Shown piece by piece: positions 34,251 to 46,110 of a DNA stretch of 64,000 nucleotides. The stretch is from Miscanthus floridulus (lineage: Eukaryota; Streptophyta; Magnoliopsida; Poales; Poaceae), in assembly GCF_019320115.1 (NCBI RefSeq), contig NC_089581.1, positions 13,755,925-13,819,924 on the forward strand, given 5' to 3'. The translations under genes and the position numbers were made by a program. Within the stretch, counting starts at the first letter, position 1; each line of letters starts with the position of its first letter. Under the pieces are notes generated by a model. That model saw only the letters and a program-made list of their open reading frames with translations, ran no database searches and was not told the DNA's origin.

Positions 34251-35959
34251 TCATTCACTGAGCAGGTTCACGAGCTTTTTGAAGTTATCGTCCGAGGATC
34301 CCCCTTCGGCGATGCACCGGCGGGCTGCGTCCTTGAACACCCGCGCCCTGTCCTTGATCTCGGCGTCGCCGACGACCTGCTCCACCTTGCTCCTGAGTTC
34401 CTCCTTGCTTACGATTCCGTCGGCGTCGGGCGTCACCGCCAGGCCGGTCCTCCACACGTTGATGATGTAGCTCCGGTTCAGGTACTGGTCGCAGAAGTAG
34501 GGCCAGCACAGGAACGGCACGCCGTTCCTCACCCCCTCCATGGTCGAGTTCCACCCGCAGTGCGACACGAAGCACGCCACCGCGCGGTGCGCCAGGACCT
34601 GTCAACAATGAAATGAAACGGCAAAGGGAGCCCGTCTTAGTCTGATCGACTGCTTATGCCGGCCAATTGCGACAAAAAAAGCTCTGATGATCGACTGCTT
34701 ATTATGGGTTCGGTCGATTGAATTAGATGACCTGTTGCTGGGAACACCAGCTGACGATCATGCCCTTGCCAGCGACACGCTGCTGGAACTCGTGGAGCCA
34801 CGCCTTGCTGAGGCCGGGGGTGAAGTCCGGCCGCACCACCCACAGGAACGGCCGGCCGGTGAGCTCCAGCCCCTCGGCCAGCTCCTCGAACTGGCGCGCG
34901 TCGAAGATGGTGATGCTGCCGAAGGCCACGTACACGACGGACGCGTCCGGCTGCCCGTCCAGCCACTTGACGCACCGCTCGTCCTCCGGCAGGAAGTGCC
35001 CCACGGGATTCTGGAACGCCGGGTCGGCGAACAGCGGGCCGATGGGCAGGATGCTGGGAAAGAGGTTGAACGCGCCGGCCTCGGCTTCGTAGAAGGAGTT
35101 GCTCACCACCATCTCCGCGAGGTCGTTCAGCTTGTTGTTCCGGGTCACCAGCTCGAAGATGATGTGCTGTCCCTCGGGCTCGCCGGCGTTGTTCCACGAC
35201 AGCTGCGACGAGTGCAGCGGCGGCATCCCAGGGGCGAGCTGGAACGTCTCCTGCCGGACTGGCAACCCTGCACAACGCACGGGCACGTCAGAATGGACTG
35301 CAATACACTCAGGCTGCAAGTAGCAAGTCTGCCGTTTGTTGCTGTCAAGTATGATTCAGAGTAGAGGTCTGTAAATTAAGAAACCTTAAACAAATACTAT
35401 CTTGATCGATCTGCCTTAGATTTGTGCGGTAGAACGGGTAGAAAAATCAGTAGTCACCCTTGTCGCTGATGAGTCCTTCCTCTATCAGATTAGGGATCTT
35501 GAGCATGAAGGCGAAGCACGCCGTGGCCGCCGGCCAGAAGGACACGACCCGGATGCCGAACTTCTTGGCGACCTCGAAGGACCAGCCCATGTTGACGTCG
35601 CCAACGAGCCACTTCGCCCTGGGCCGCCCGGCGGCCTCCATGTCGGCGAGGAGGCTCTCCAGGTAGCCCGGCATGTGGCGCGAGTAGGCGTCGACAAGCT
35701 TGTTGATGTCCTTGCGGTCCTCGTCGTCGGCCAGCCCGTCCGGGATGGACGCCAGGTGGATGCCGCCGCCTAGCGCCGCCGCCCCGCCGCCGGAGGCCTC
35801 CAGCGCCCCTACCACCAAGGCGTGGTCCACGTCGGTGTTGACGAAGGTGACCTCGAAGCCTTGGTCGACGAGGAGGTGGGAGAGCTCCATGAGCGGCGTG
35901 ACATGGCCCTGGCAGGGCATCGGCAGCACCAGGACGTGAGTCTTGGCCATGTGACCCAT
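34251..35959 (-). CDS. Family 1 UDP-glycosyltransferase, UGT83A-like, three exons
   Basis: Exons are 35458-35959, 34732-35267 and 34251-34598, joined by GT-AG introns of 190 and 133 bp (phase 1, then phase 0). They encode 461 residues with no stop, the usual family length. His19 in PCQGH and Asp121 in LVGDVNMGWS fit the catalytic His-Asp pair. The 44-residue PSPG sugar-nucleotide box spans residues 341-384, from WCSQQQ through HCGWNSTMEG to FCDQ. It contains all signature residues and ends in Gln, usually linked to UDP-glucose. Intron 2 splits this box after its sixth residue. Residues such as SIPDGLADDEDRKD and VNMGWSFEVAKKFGIR resemble the UGT83A group as I know it. The enzyme would transfer sugar to a small-molecule acceptor in the cytosol; the acceptor cannot be predicted. 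A second ATG three codons in (MAKTHV) is an equally good start. This is the only host gene in the window that I trust. Confidence 0.93.
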
Positions 35960-36057
35960 GTATAGCTAGCCTTCTTTCTTCTTCTCTCTCGATCTATCTC
36001 TCTCAGAGTATCGGGAGGCGAGCTGACAGTCACTACTGCAAGCCGGAGAACATAAGC

Positions 36058-36075
36058 TATATATATATATATATA
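36058..36075 (-). promoter_or_regulatory. TATA-type AT tract upstream of the UGT gene
   Basis: An uninterrupted (TA)9 run lies about 100 bp upstream of the ATG. It is followed, in the direction of the gene, by a GA-rich leader (GAGAGAGATAGATCGAGAGA), as in many grass 5' UTRs. It is also a microsatellite, so promoter spacing may vary between alleles. Confidence 0.6.
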
Positions 36076-36078
36076 CAT

Positions 36079-37082
36079 ATGTAGGAAAATGAGCACGGAA
36101 TTTTTCTGGCTCGCCGGCCAACAATTCCACGTTGGGCCGCCCTCTCGAGCAGTACGACGAAGCCCTATTCGCTTCTCTTGTGATCTGTCTTTTTGGTTTA
36201 TTTTTTTAGTTGGTACAGCGTTTTTCTCTCACAACAAATCAGTCGGAACAATATTTTAGTTTCTTTTTCCAGCGAAGCCAACGGGGTCAACTAGGTTACA
36301 CCGACCACTATTCAGAAGGTCACATGGCAACTGGCAACAAAGGATTCAGTTGTACGTACGTGTATTCAGCCAGATACAAACAATGTAGACTGAACCAAAT
36401 GTCTGTCTGGACTCTGGAATCAGCTTCAGCTTCATGTGTACAGCGGAGATCAGGAAAAAGTCCATGGACGAACTTATTAACTGGAACCAGGATCTGATCA
36501 TAAAGCAGGCAGTTAAAGCAAGGGTGGGAGCTGGCCGACTAGTTCAATCCCTGGCTCCTACTGTCCTACAGTGGCCTCCAAAGAAGGCTGGGTCAAGTGG
36601 CCCTTAAAAAAAACTTATTAACCGGAGTCGGCAATTGGGATCGGAGTCTTTCAGGTCATAAACTTTGCAAAGAACATGTAGTGTATTGAACATTGCAACC
36701 ATGCTATGTAAATAAAGTCCACAATCAGCCATTTTTAATGTGGTAGTGCGCTTCCCGGCTTTCCGCAGATGATTCTCAATCAAAAAGGAAAAAGAAGCGG
36801 CTGGTGTGTACTAGGTCAGTGTTTAGGTGATGTTGTATATAGTAGGTGACTGAAACTGTGTTTGATTCAGTCAGAGAGAGCATCGTCCCCTTGATCTTCA
36901 TCGAAAGGTGTTGCTCTTCTTCTTACTTTCTCTCCCTCCTCTCTGCATTTGATGACTGTTCATCCGCATCATGACGGGTCCCGCCCTCGCTGGCTTTCAC
37001 TCGTGCTCGGTGGCACATCCTCGCCGGAGCCATGAGAGTGACATTTGACACGCGTGCTGGTCAGACCTCATACGCCTGCAGT
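36079..37082. other. Upstream intergenic region of the UGT gene
   Basis: No ORF with protein character. It contains one SINE-like insertion (36482-36611, listed separately); otherwise I see nothing. Confidence 0.5.
36482..36611 (+). mobile_element. SINE-like retroposon (130 bp)
   Basis: A perfect 11-bp direct repeat, AACTTATTAAC, flanks the segment (36471-36481 and 36612-36622). It contains AGTTCAATCCC, matching a pol III box B, 60 bp into the element, and it ends in an A-run (TTAAAAAAAA). Box A is not clear. Length, A-tail and target duplication fit a SINE. Confidence 0.6.
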
Positions 37083-37237
37083 ATTCGGCTGTTCTTGTAT
37101 CGGCTTGTAGCTTATTCTCTCAAAGAACACTGTTGAATCATACAGCCGAACACCCTAAATTCGGTTGGTTCCGGATAATTCAACAGTGTTCTGTGAGAGA
37201 GAATAAGCTGAAACAAGCCGATACGAGAACAGCCGAA
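37083..37237. mobile_element. Foldback MITE (155 bp)
   Basis: TTCGGCTGTTCTTGTATCGG at the left end is mirrored by CCGATACGAGAACAGCCGAA at the right. The arms extend about 58 bp with a few differences, meeting near AACACTGTTGAAT. It has no coding capacity. The target duplication is unclear. Confidence 0.8.
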
Positions 37238-37257
37238 CAGGTTAGTATAAATACGAA

Positions 37258-37395
37258 TGAAGCCATAGCAGCGCGTGAAACATAGACAAATGAAGCCATA
37301 GCGCGTGAAACATAGACAAATGAAGCCATATCAGCGCGTGAAACATAGACAAATGAAGCCATAGCGCGTGAAACATAGACAAATGAAGCCATAGC
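37258..37395 (+). repeat. 30-33-bp tandem repeat, five copies
   Basis: The unit GAAGCCATAGCGCGTGAAAC plus ATAGACAAAT alternates with a form carrying an extra CAG. It abuts the foldback MITE. Confidence 0.88.
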
Positions 37396-37493
37396 TAAAT
37401 GTAGGGATGAAATCAAATCAGATACAGAGGGATATCAATAATCTTGCATTTATTTTTTTTAATCTCGAAACTAAATACGAATTAGGTTAGGTA

Positions 37494-37747
37494 CTCCTTG
37501 GGTCCTAAAAGGAATGAATGTTTGGGATGTGTGCCGGTCAAATTTCTTAAGTGTGACAGTGTTATAGAAAAATATTAGCAACATGTGTATCTCCAAATAA
37601 GTTTATTATAAAAATATATTCGATAATTCATCTAATGATACTAATTATACACTATCAATATTAATATTTTCTTATATATATTTGGTCAAAGTTATAAATG
37701 TTTGACTTCTGGAGAAGTGAAAAAGACATTCTTTGAGGCGGAGGGAG
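37494..37747. mobile_element. Stowaway-like (Tc1/mariner) MITE
   Basis: It begins CTCCTTGGGTCC and ends GGCGGAGGGAG, bracketed by TA on both sides (37492-37493, 37748-37749). This is the CTCCCTCCGTYC terminal repeat with a TA target that defines Stowaway elements. It is 254 bp long with an AT-rich interior. Confidence 0.75.
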
Positions 37748-37751
37748 TACA

Positions 37752-39514
37752 TTGGATATTGATATCTATCACATATACATATTAGAAATCCGATTTCGAG
37801 TATTCAAATTCGGATACGGTACGGATATTAATGTTCAAATTCAGATACGGATAATCCATATAAAATTTTGATCCTTTTGGGACGGACGACCCTTTAGCGC
37901 TCTGACCTGTTTACATGGTTCGGCTTTAGCACAACAATTGGGCTGGCATATTGCGTCAGGCATCAGATTCTGGAGTTGGGAGATCCACCTGCGCCCTCTC
38001 CTCCACCAGCATGTCATCACACTGCAAGTTCGCTATGCTGCTTTAGTGCTCTGACCTGGCTGCCCAAGCATGAGGCACACCAACCAAGTATGCCAAAACT
38101 GTATATTCTGAATTAAATTGAAGGACTTTAGGTAAGATCATAATAAAATATTAAAATCATAGAAATGTAAACTCTATTGACTTAGGATGGTAAAGATGCC
38201 CCAAAATTATTATAGATTTTAACAGCAATGACACCAAGTCTTTTTGGAGCCCTGGCCCAGGTTGTGGTTTGGATAGTCCTCGGAGGCTGGGACCTACATT
38301 TGATTGGGTGTTTGGTGGGATCCTTGGCAGGTCAATCTGTTTGACATGGCGGACATTTGATGGTACGGTTGGTACTCCGCTACGATGGTAATCCTACAAC
38401 GACAGGTACGATTGCAGGCATATCGCTTCCTCCGTTGGTATACTTAAAATATAAAAGATTATATCATTATAATGACAACCCAAGCTTTAGGTGTCAATGT
38501 CATATGTGCTTGCCGAAAGAAATGTCAGCTTTTAATTATTTTGTATCAAAGGGTAAAGGACGACCGGAACAGGGAAGCTTTGCCTAAAGGCAAGCTAGCT
38601 GCCTGAGCTGCTACTCCAATTGGAAGCACCGAAGCATAGAAGAAAGGGCCAAGCTACCACGTACCATAGTGGATAGATAAGTCTCAGGCTTGAATTCTGA
38701 TGGGTAGACTGAACATCATCTATAATTGAGTTTTGAGCTTGTGTGGTAGGACCGTAGGAGTATCAAGAGGAACCAGTCTAAACACATTCTTCTAGAAAAG
38801 AAAGCTATGTGTGCCCTATGGTCATGCCAGGCTTTAAACTAATACCATGGAAGTTCCACATGGAGAAGAAAAAAAAGGGGAGAGATCGCTATCCATGGGC
38901 ATTGACCTAAATTAGTTCGATTTGTCTGCCTTTGTTTATCTTAGTAGTCGATAATCTTTCGGTTTTTTAAGGATAATGAATGATATGGTCACATTGGCGG
39001 CTTTGTCCATCCAATAATGTTGCTATCTTGTGCATCGACCGAGTCATCACGCCATGATTGGGTTTAATAAAGTCAGACCACTCATGCATGTCTTGTAGTA
39101 GTGCGCATAAATTACTGCTCAGGCTATCAATTTCGATACATCAGCTGCTGCATATAGGGAAATTAAAAAAAGAAGAAGTTTATGCAGGTATTCTGTCTGT
39201 TTCGAATAAAAAAAGTAATGAAAATAAGGGAATAAAAGCACAGGAACTGTCTATCATCGTATTATATTTCAAAAAATTGAGATAACCACGTTTCCTACAA
39301 AACCTCCCTAAATACTCATTCCTCAAAGCAATATTCAAAGGACAAACTAAAAGAACTAGAGATAATTCCTCCATAAATATTTTCTTACATGTCGAGGGGT
39401 TCACAAAAGTTGCAAAAAAATTAAATGGAAAGGTAGCTGACGTAATCCAAGGGGCCCACTATTATAGGATCCAGGCATGCATGATCCTGAACATCACACC
39501 GGACATCGGAGGCC
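37752..39514. other. Intergenic sequence
   Basis: Two partial repeats of TTCAAATTCRGATACGG occur at 37805-37855. Beyond this no gene, RNA or transposon terminus could be recognised on either strand. Confidence 0.45.
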
Positions 39515-39517
39515 TAA

Positions 39518-39875
39518 GCCTGTCCGCACTCGTCGACCTCTATTTCCATCTCTAAAAAGGAATATTCTATCCTAGTCATCGAGATTCTCTACTCTATACT
39601 CATTTCTTCTGCACTCGTATTACCTCTATCCCATACTCTATACCCACAATTCCATATTTTATTTCTCTCTCCCCCCTTTCTCTCTCTCCCCAGCTCTCTT
39701 TCTCTCTCTCGCAGGAACCTCGGGAGGCGTTTAGCGGCCGGCAGCGCGGCCTCCACGGATAGCAGCCCGCGCGCGGACCGCTACCGTCGCGTGCCGCATG
39801 CAGGTGCGCGCTGCGCGCGATACAGGCGCTGTTGCGCGTTTGCAGGCCTGTTTCCAGGCCGCGGTGCGGACAGCC
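39518..39875. mobile_element. Tourist-like (PIF/Harbinger) MITE
   Basis: Terminal repeats GCCTGTCCGCAC and GTGCGGACAGCC are flanked by the 3-bp target TAA (39515-39517 and 39876-39878). The 358-bp interior is non-coding and includes a CT-rich microsatellite (39660-39715). Confidence 0.65.
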
Positions 39876-40091
39876 TAAAACTTTGCCGGGCACTATGCAG
39901 GGCCCACGTGTCTGTCGAACCTGTTGACAGAGAGCATTGCGTTTAGAAAGCCTCAAGATGATGACCCACTGATGCATCAACATCGAGTTGAGTAGTATAA
40001 TACTATGAAGATCGAGCAGCCACGGTCGCCAACGTTGACACCGTGCAAATGAAAACGTTTCCCCCTTCGGAGCGTGCAGTGTTTGGCACTT

Positions 40092-40815
40092 TGGCGCCTT
40101 TGTGAAAAAGTCAGGCGGGTGGTGATCGTTGTTACCTGCACGGCTGCACGTCCGGGCATGGGTGTAGAAAATGCGCGAACCACGTATCGTTGTAGGCTTG
40201 TAGCTCGGCGCAGATACTGAATCATTCGTACTGTAACGATAGCGCTCCTCGGCTAGTGGATTTACGGAATACGCATTTACCATTTTTAATGCCACAGCAA
40301 CAGCGCTCTTGGGCTCGTGGATTATGCGGTCATGGTTCGTCAATCGCAACTTACGTGCGTTTGGTTGTTTGATATCGATAGATGAGATGGGACCATCTAT
40401 AAATATACAACGTTTGGTTTGGTGGATCACTGGAACGAGTATATTCATGGATAAAGAATATATCTCTAGATGCAGGATTTTCTAGGAAAAAAAAATCTAA
40501 CGTACTAACTTATCTATGTATTCTAATCTTTGTCATTAGTAAATAACTAAATACTTTTTAACAAGTATACAATAATTAGTCCACCATAAAATTTTATAAC
40601 TAAGTTATACATGATCCAATGAGTATAAAATTTATACTACACTTCAAATATATAATAATTAGTTTATCATAAAAATTTCACCATAATTAAACCATAGAAA
40701 GTTAAGGGACACGTAGTATTGACTACTGAACCAGCAGCGATGTGCTTATCCTTTTGGCGCCTTGTGAAAAAAGTCGGGTGGTGAGCGTGAGTTGTTTGTT
40801 ACCTGCACGTCTGGG
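40092..40815 (+). repeat. Local direct duplication of about 70 bp
   Basis: TTTGGCGCCTTTGTGAAAAA...GTTACCTGCACGGCTGCACG at 40090-40160 recurs diverged at 40749-40815. AT-rich sequence without features lies between. Confidence 0.7.
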
Positions 40816-40924
40816 CACCCTAAATCAACATCGCGAGCATTGAGTAAATGCACGTTGGATTGATTCATTCCGTAAAAATATTCTCAACTTCATAATAAAA
40901 TATCAGAAAAGCTAAAAAGAAAGC

Positions 40925-41465
40925 GTGCACGATTTGGCGCTGCCACCCGCACATCTCTCCGCACCCACCTGTGACCTGCCCATACTCAGAAGCGCCCCAC
41001 GCACCCTCTCTCTCTCTCTCTGGCGAGCACCTCACCGCGTGGCCTCCTCCCCGCGCCTGCGCCCCACCGGCTCCCCGCACCCGCACCTGTGCCCCACCGC
41101 CTCCTCCGCGCGCGGCCATGGTGGATGCGTCGCCGGTGACGGCGGATCCACACCAGGTAGGCCTCCTCCTCCAGGATCTGCTTTCTATGGTTTCGACGAG
41201 CTCCTCCTTATCTTCTCCAATTCCGACGGGGTATAGAATGGCCGGTCGGGGGAGGCAGGTAGGCCAGACGGTGAGGATGGTCGATGGGCGGTTTAGAGGA
41301 GCTAGCGGCGGCAGGGACAGTCGGCTTAGATCGGGCGGGGGAGCTCTGGCCATGGTGGTGGTAGGGGGCGGGGAAGAAGATGGCAACCGTGGAGCTCCGG
41401 CGAAACCCTAGCTCGCCGCGACGGGGCAGCGAGGTTGCCAACTAAAAGCTGTTGTGAGGAGGTGT
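40925..41465 (+). other. GC-rich segment, possible 5' end of a host gene, cut by element F
   Basis: A CpG-rich leader with a (CT)n run is followed by GCCATGGTGGATGCG (ATG at 41118) and a short open stretch MVDASPVTADPHQ ending at a possible donor CAG|GTAGGC. The composition is like a grass first exon. Element F interrupts the locus at 41465, and nothing recognisable as the rest of a gene follows at 54525. I do not recognise a protein family. Confidence 0.3.
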
Positions 41466-44400
41466 TGTAACACCCCGGTGTTATGCCAGCATTTGGGCAC
41501 TGCAAATCATGCATATCATGCATCATCAAGCATCCTAATCATACATGCCTAATCATGTAAATAATAACTGAAACACTGCTTCGAAACATACGAAACATGC
41601 TCGTGAAACATGAATGTTGCATACACTTGTTTAGGGTTGTTTTTGCCCAAAGTATGCTTGCTAGTATTAGTAAAACATGTTTGGCTATGATTGTAAATCA
41701 TCTAGAATTGTTTAGCACAATTTTTGGAGCAAGGTTTGTATTTAAATTATTGCCAAATTTTGCTTTAAAAATAATTCTCCAAAAATTAGGGTTTTGAAGT
41801 AATATTGAGTTTAATTTGGTAATCAAAATCTATTTGGAAATTGACTTTGGTCATAAAAGCAAAGTTGTAGATATTGAAAAATGGAACAAATTTCATTTTA
41901 CACCAATTTTGTGAAAATGCTTTTAAATGGCTCAAAAATGGGAATTTAATTCTGTTTATTTAAGAAATAAAAAGAAAAATTTTTCATTTTCGCTTAACAG
42001 GCCGCCGCTCCGCTTCCCAGCCCACGGCCGAAGCCGGCATGGCCTGCATCCCTGTCTGCCGCGCATTTCTCCCTGGCCAGCAGCGCTTCGCCGGCCCAGG
42101 CCCACGCCGTGGCCGCTCCCGCGCGCAGACGCGCCCGCCTTCCCCACCTGCCCGGCCGCCACGCGGCGCCTATACACCGGCGGCGAGGGGCGGTGCCTGC
42201 TCCGACCGGCCGCGCCCCGCCTTCAAAGTGGTCCAAGCGCGCGCACGCCACCCCACTCTGCCATTTCACTTCGCCACCCTCCCTGCCTCTCGCTCCGCAG
42301 CAGCAGCAGCGCCCGAGCTGCCAAGCTCGCCGACGCGCTCCGCCGGCGTCGAGCTCCCACACCACCGCACCATCCCTCGATTCACGCCGCCAGCAGTTCC
42401 ACCTCGTTAATCTCCGTCGCTTGCGCTCGCTCGCGGCTGCCGGCGTCGAGGTGAGGGCCGAACTTGGCGCCTCCTTCCTCTTCTGCAAGCATGCTGCCGT
42501 GGCCACGCGGACCGCCACGCTGTCGGGCCAGCTCCTCTCTATCAGTCGGTGTGGCTCAGCATGTTGAGCACGCTGGCACCACCCGCGCCACGGAGGGGCT
42601 CGCCGTCGGTGAGCACCGGCTGGCGGAGCACCTCCCCTGCCCCCGGGTCGCTGACCCGCAGGGCCCAGCCGCAGTGGCTGGCGAAGGCCCCGGGTGGCTG
42701 GCCAGTGGGCCGGTTGACCCACTGGGTCCCGCCTATCTGTCTCTCTGGCGCGGGTTTTGGGTGAAGAACCAGGTGGATCTAGCAGATTTGAGCATGAAGT
42801 TTAAAAGGATTTCAAAAATGATTTTTCAGATTTCTATTTAAATGCTTTGGAAAATGTTTGTGTACTCCTTTTGGCTCCAAATTTGTTGAAACAAATTTTG
42901 TTGTATTCCTTGTCACCAGATCTACATGATAAAATTTTTGTATGTCATTTTGATATACTTTTCTGTAGAGCTTTATTTAATCCTTGATATTGCTGATAAC
43001 TTGAAAAATGTGTAGAAAAACCTATAGGCTTCAGAAAAATATGATTCTAAGTTTGTTAATCTTCTTATATAATGTACTTCCTAGGAAAAATATGTGTCAT
43101 GCATGTACTGTAGAAAAATTATGAGGTGTAGTTCAAGTGTCTTTAATGGCTGATTTTTGTTATTTTAGCTAGAGAGCAAACTTTGTATAAAACATGCATG
43201 TGATAATTTTTGTACAGTGATTGTATGCTATGAAGATCATAGGAAAAATGCTAACTCTATTGTTTGACACTTTTCACAATACAAAGTATTTTCATGTTCA
43301 TAATCATGCCATAGCTTGTTATTTTTGTGTAGGCTAATCCACTCATTCAAATACCATGAAAATCTGATAGTAGACTACTTAGGGTAGTACTGTGCTATGG
43401 TAATTTTCTAAGATTTTTCTAAGCAATAAAAATAGATGTTGCTATTCAAACCTATTATTAATTAGGGTTTAATCAAGTGTTGCTTTATGTGTGATTAAGA
43501 AATTAGTGAAGTTTTGGTGTATCTTTGAAGCATTTAATAAGATGTGTTGATTTAACATATTAGTAGTAGAAGAGAATGCAGTAAATGACATGTGCTTGTA
43601 GTATATGTTCTTGGATGGTGTTGGCTACCTTGTATTCAAGCATATCCCTTGTATTCATCTCATTCGATGCACCGATTGCATAAGCACTTATGCACATTGC
43701 ATCATATAGGATCGCAAACCGAGAACCCAGTCATCATACCTGAGGAGCCCGAGGAGCAGCTCGAGGTGCAGCCATAGGAAGTGCCCGAAGCTGACGAGGA
43801 GGACGTTGAGGAACTTCCAGAGTGCCCCGATCACCGCCCGAGCTCCTTCGAGAGAGGAAAGCCCGGAGCATTTTCTCCCGGTTTGCAATTATTAATTAAA
43901 TGCTCTACTTTAATTGATGCATTACGTTCAGAAGTTGTTTGCAACCACTGCTGCATTATACCTTGTCTACCTTTATTATACTATATCCTTATTACCCTGG
44001 TATCCGCAGTCGAGTCAATGCTTAGCTGGCTTAGACCGGTAGAAGTCAGGTGATTTCCTGTCACCTGCGAGCTATAGGTGGTTACCTGGATCTGCTTGGA
44101 TGACTATGAAGTCATGGTATAACTAAGTGTTAAATGAAGTTGAGACCGGACGGAGACTTATAGAGTTTTGGACTGTAGTGCTTTCCGTCTGTGTCGATTA
44201 AGGACCGACCGTTGTTGGGCCTCGAGTCATGTTGAACGCATGCCTTAAATTTAGCTGGCCGAATAAAGTACCTTCTGACCATGAAGCTGGGAGATTATTC
44301 GGGCCGAGTAGATTGCCCGTAGCGCACTGTACCGGAGCAGATGTGGTAGGACACGGGGGCGAGGTGATAAGACCAAAGTGCAGTCGGTCGGCCCCCGGGT

Positions 44401-45321
44401 ACATGTGGTTCCTGGCAAACTCGAGATACCTAGATAGTTGACTTGGTGATCAATACCTCACTTTAGCAGGTGAGTGAGGTTTGTGTAAGGAATAAATCAC
44501 CAGCTGGTTAGGAATCGATTCGAATCGCCATCGCTCCTAGATAGTGAGCACTTGACTTGAGTGACTTCATCGTAGTAATGTTGATGGAACACTTGGACAG
44601 TTATAATGAATATGACATTATGGAAGTTGTTTAATGATCATTGGTTATCGTTATCTGCTTAATCACATGTTTGCTCTAGTATAGGTGCAAATCTAGTCGA
44701 CGGGTTAATAACAATTAACTTGACAATAATGCTTTTGAAAAGGGGTCTTGAAATGCTAAAAATGCTTCTTTTTGCAAATGAGTCAGCTACCCTACTATAC
44801 AACCCTTCATAATCCTTGGTGTCACTTATTTTCGGTTATGGTAAGTCTAGCTGAGTACCTTCTTGTACTTAGGGTTTTATTCCCACTTGTTGTAGATGGG
44901 TAGATATATTACGGCTACTGTATCAACTGCCTTTATCCTGCGATGGGTGATGCTTAGGACCATGGGCATGGTCATTCCTTACGTCTCATCTGATGCTTTT
45001 GTTGGAGATGATCATTCGCTGGCACTGTATTTGAACTCCGCGTGAGTGTGTGTGGTTTGAACAAATGGCTTCCGCTACTTTTATCCGAACTTGTTTTGTA
45101 ATAACAATGTTTAAACTCTGATGTATCTGAGATGCAAACTTTTATGTAATATGTGATGGTGACCGCTAAACTTATTACAATCTTGGCTGGAATGGAAGTT
45201 GGTTTGAAATCCTTCGTGATTTCACGGACTACCGGCTTATACGGGCTTAAGTTTGCTAAATCGTCTGCTCTGGTGGATGATTTTCTTACTTAATTTCGTA
45301 TAATTGGTCGGTTCTGTTACA
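41466..45321 (+). repeat. 5' LTR of element F (3.86 kb)
   Basis: Full-length LTR. It has a GC-rich block (42000-42760) with long but compositional open frames, and a splice-donor-like CGAG|GTGAGG at 42451 that is conserved in the 3' LTR (52978). The second half is AT-rich. Segment 43530-44857 is missing from the 3' LTR but is related to solo LTR D, so it is ancestral. Confidence 0.93.
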
Positions 45322-45323
45322 GC

Positions 45324-45335
45324 TGGCATCAGAGC
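45324..45335 (+). promoter_or_regulatory. Primer-binding site of element F (initiator tRNA-Met)
   Basis: TGGCATCAGAGC, two bases after the 5' LTR, matches the standard TGGTATCAGAGC with one T-to-C difference. Confidence 0.85.
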
Positions 45336-46110
45336 ATGGTTTAGCGTGTTACCGTTCACAAGTATATTTAAAACAAAAAGGCATTTGAAAAACGTGATTT
45401 CCAAACTATAAAGTGTGCCAGTGGTCATATCCTTTATGCCCTGTTAAGGACTTTAGGTGGCTTAATTAAGTACTGACTTGGGGTTCTTGCATCATATTTC
45501 TCTTTTGTCGCTCATATGGCGTGCTATTGTATGAGTGCCACTTGTTTGAGTGGTAGTGTATGGATCAATTGCCTCTACGCCTCGGTAAGTGTGAGTTGTG
45601 AGAGCATAATCGGATACACCGCCGATCTAGGGTGAATGCTTATATGATGCTGGAGTAATTACATGTTCTACGCATGTTTTACAAAGGTATCTCATGTGTG
45701 GGTCTTCTATCTGTTGAGGCGATGCCGTCAATAGGACGATGGTTCGGGTAGTTACTACCGTTGTACACATATCTGGGGATTCGTGTAGAGCGTGTAGATA
45801 AAATTTACTGCTTTTATGCATTCATTGGGAATTGGGCTGAAATGAATCTTTTGCAGGTACATAACAATGCTATCGTGTAGAACGTATTAGCTACATATTG
45901 AGAGATCGTTTGTATCCCACCGAATTCGTCGTTAGAAATTATTCATTTCATAAGTTTGTGAGAACGTACGGCACGTACATACATCATATTACTTGTGCAT
46001 TTCATTCATGTCATGCATTCCTCCCCTTATAAATTGATTATCTCATTTTGATAAAAGTTGTATCACCTAAAATATGTTTCCATGAGGTAATAAAAGAACT
46101 TTTGCTATAG
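45336..46110 (+). other. Leader between primer site and first ORF of element F
   Basis: 775 bp without coding signal. It ends in CTTTTGCTATAG directly before the ATG at 46111, a good match to a 3' splice site. Confidence 0.5.

Noticed and set aside
34637..35275. 212- and 225-codon ORFs overlapping the UGT gene in other frames
   Set aside because: Shadows of a GC-rich exon; the minus-strand UGT frame has all family motifs.
39600..40448. 282-codon minus-strand ORF
   Set aside because: It spans a Tourist-like MITE and a duplicated repeat, with no recognisable domain; it looks like a chance opening.
41994..42722. Arg/Ala/Gly-rich minus-strand ORF and overlapping plus ORFs in the F LTR
   Set aside because: High GC keeps several frames open on both strands, and the 3' LTR copy changes frames. 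I treat them as compositional.
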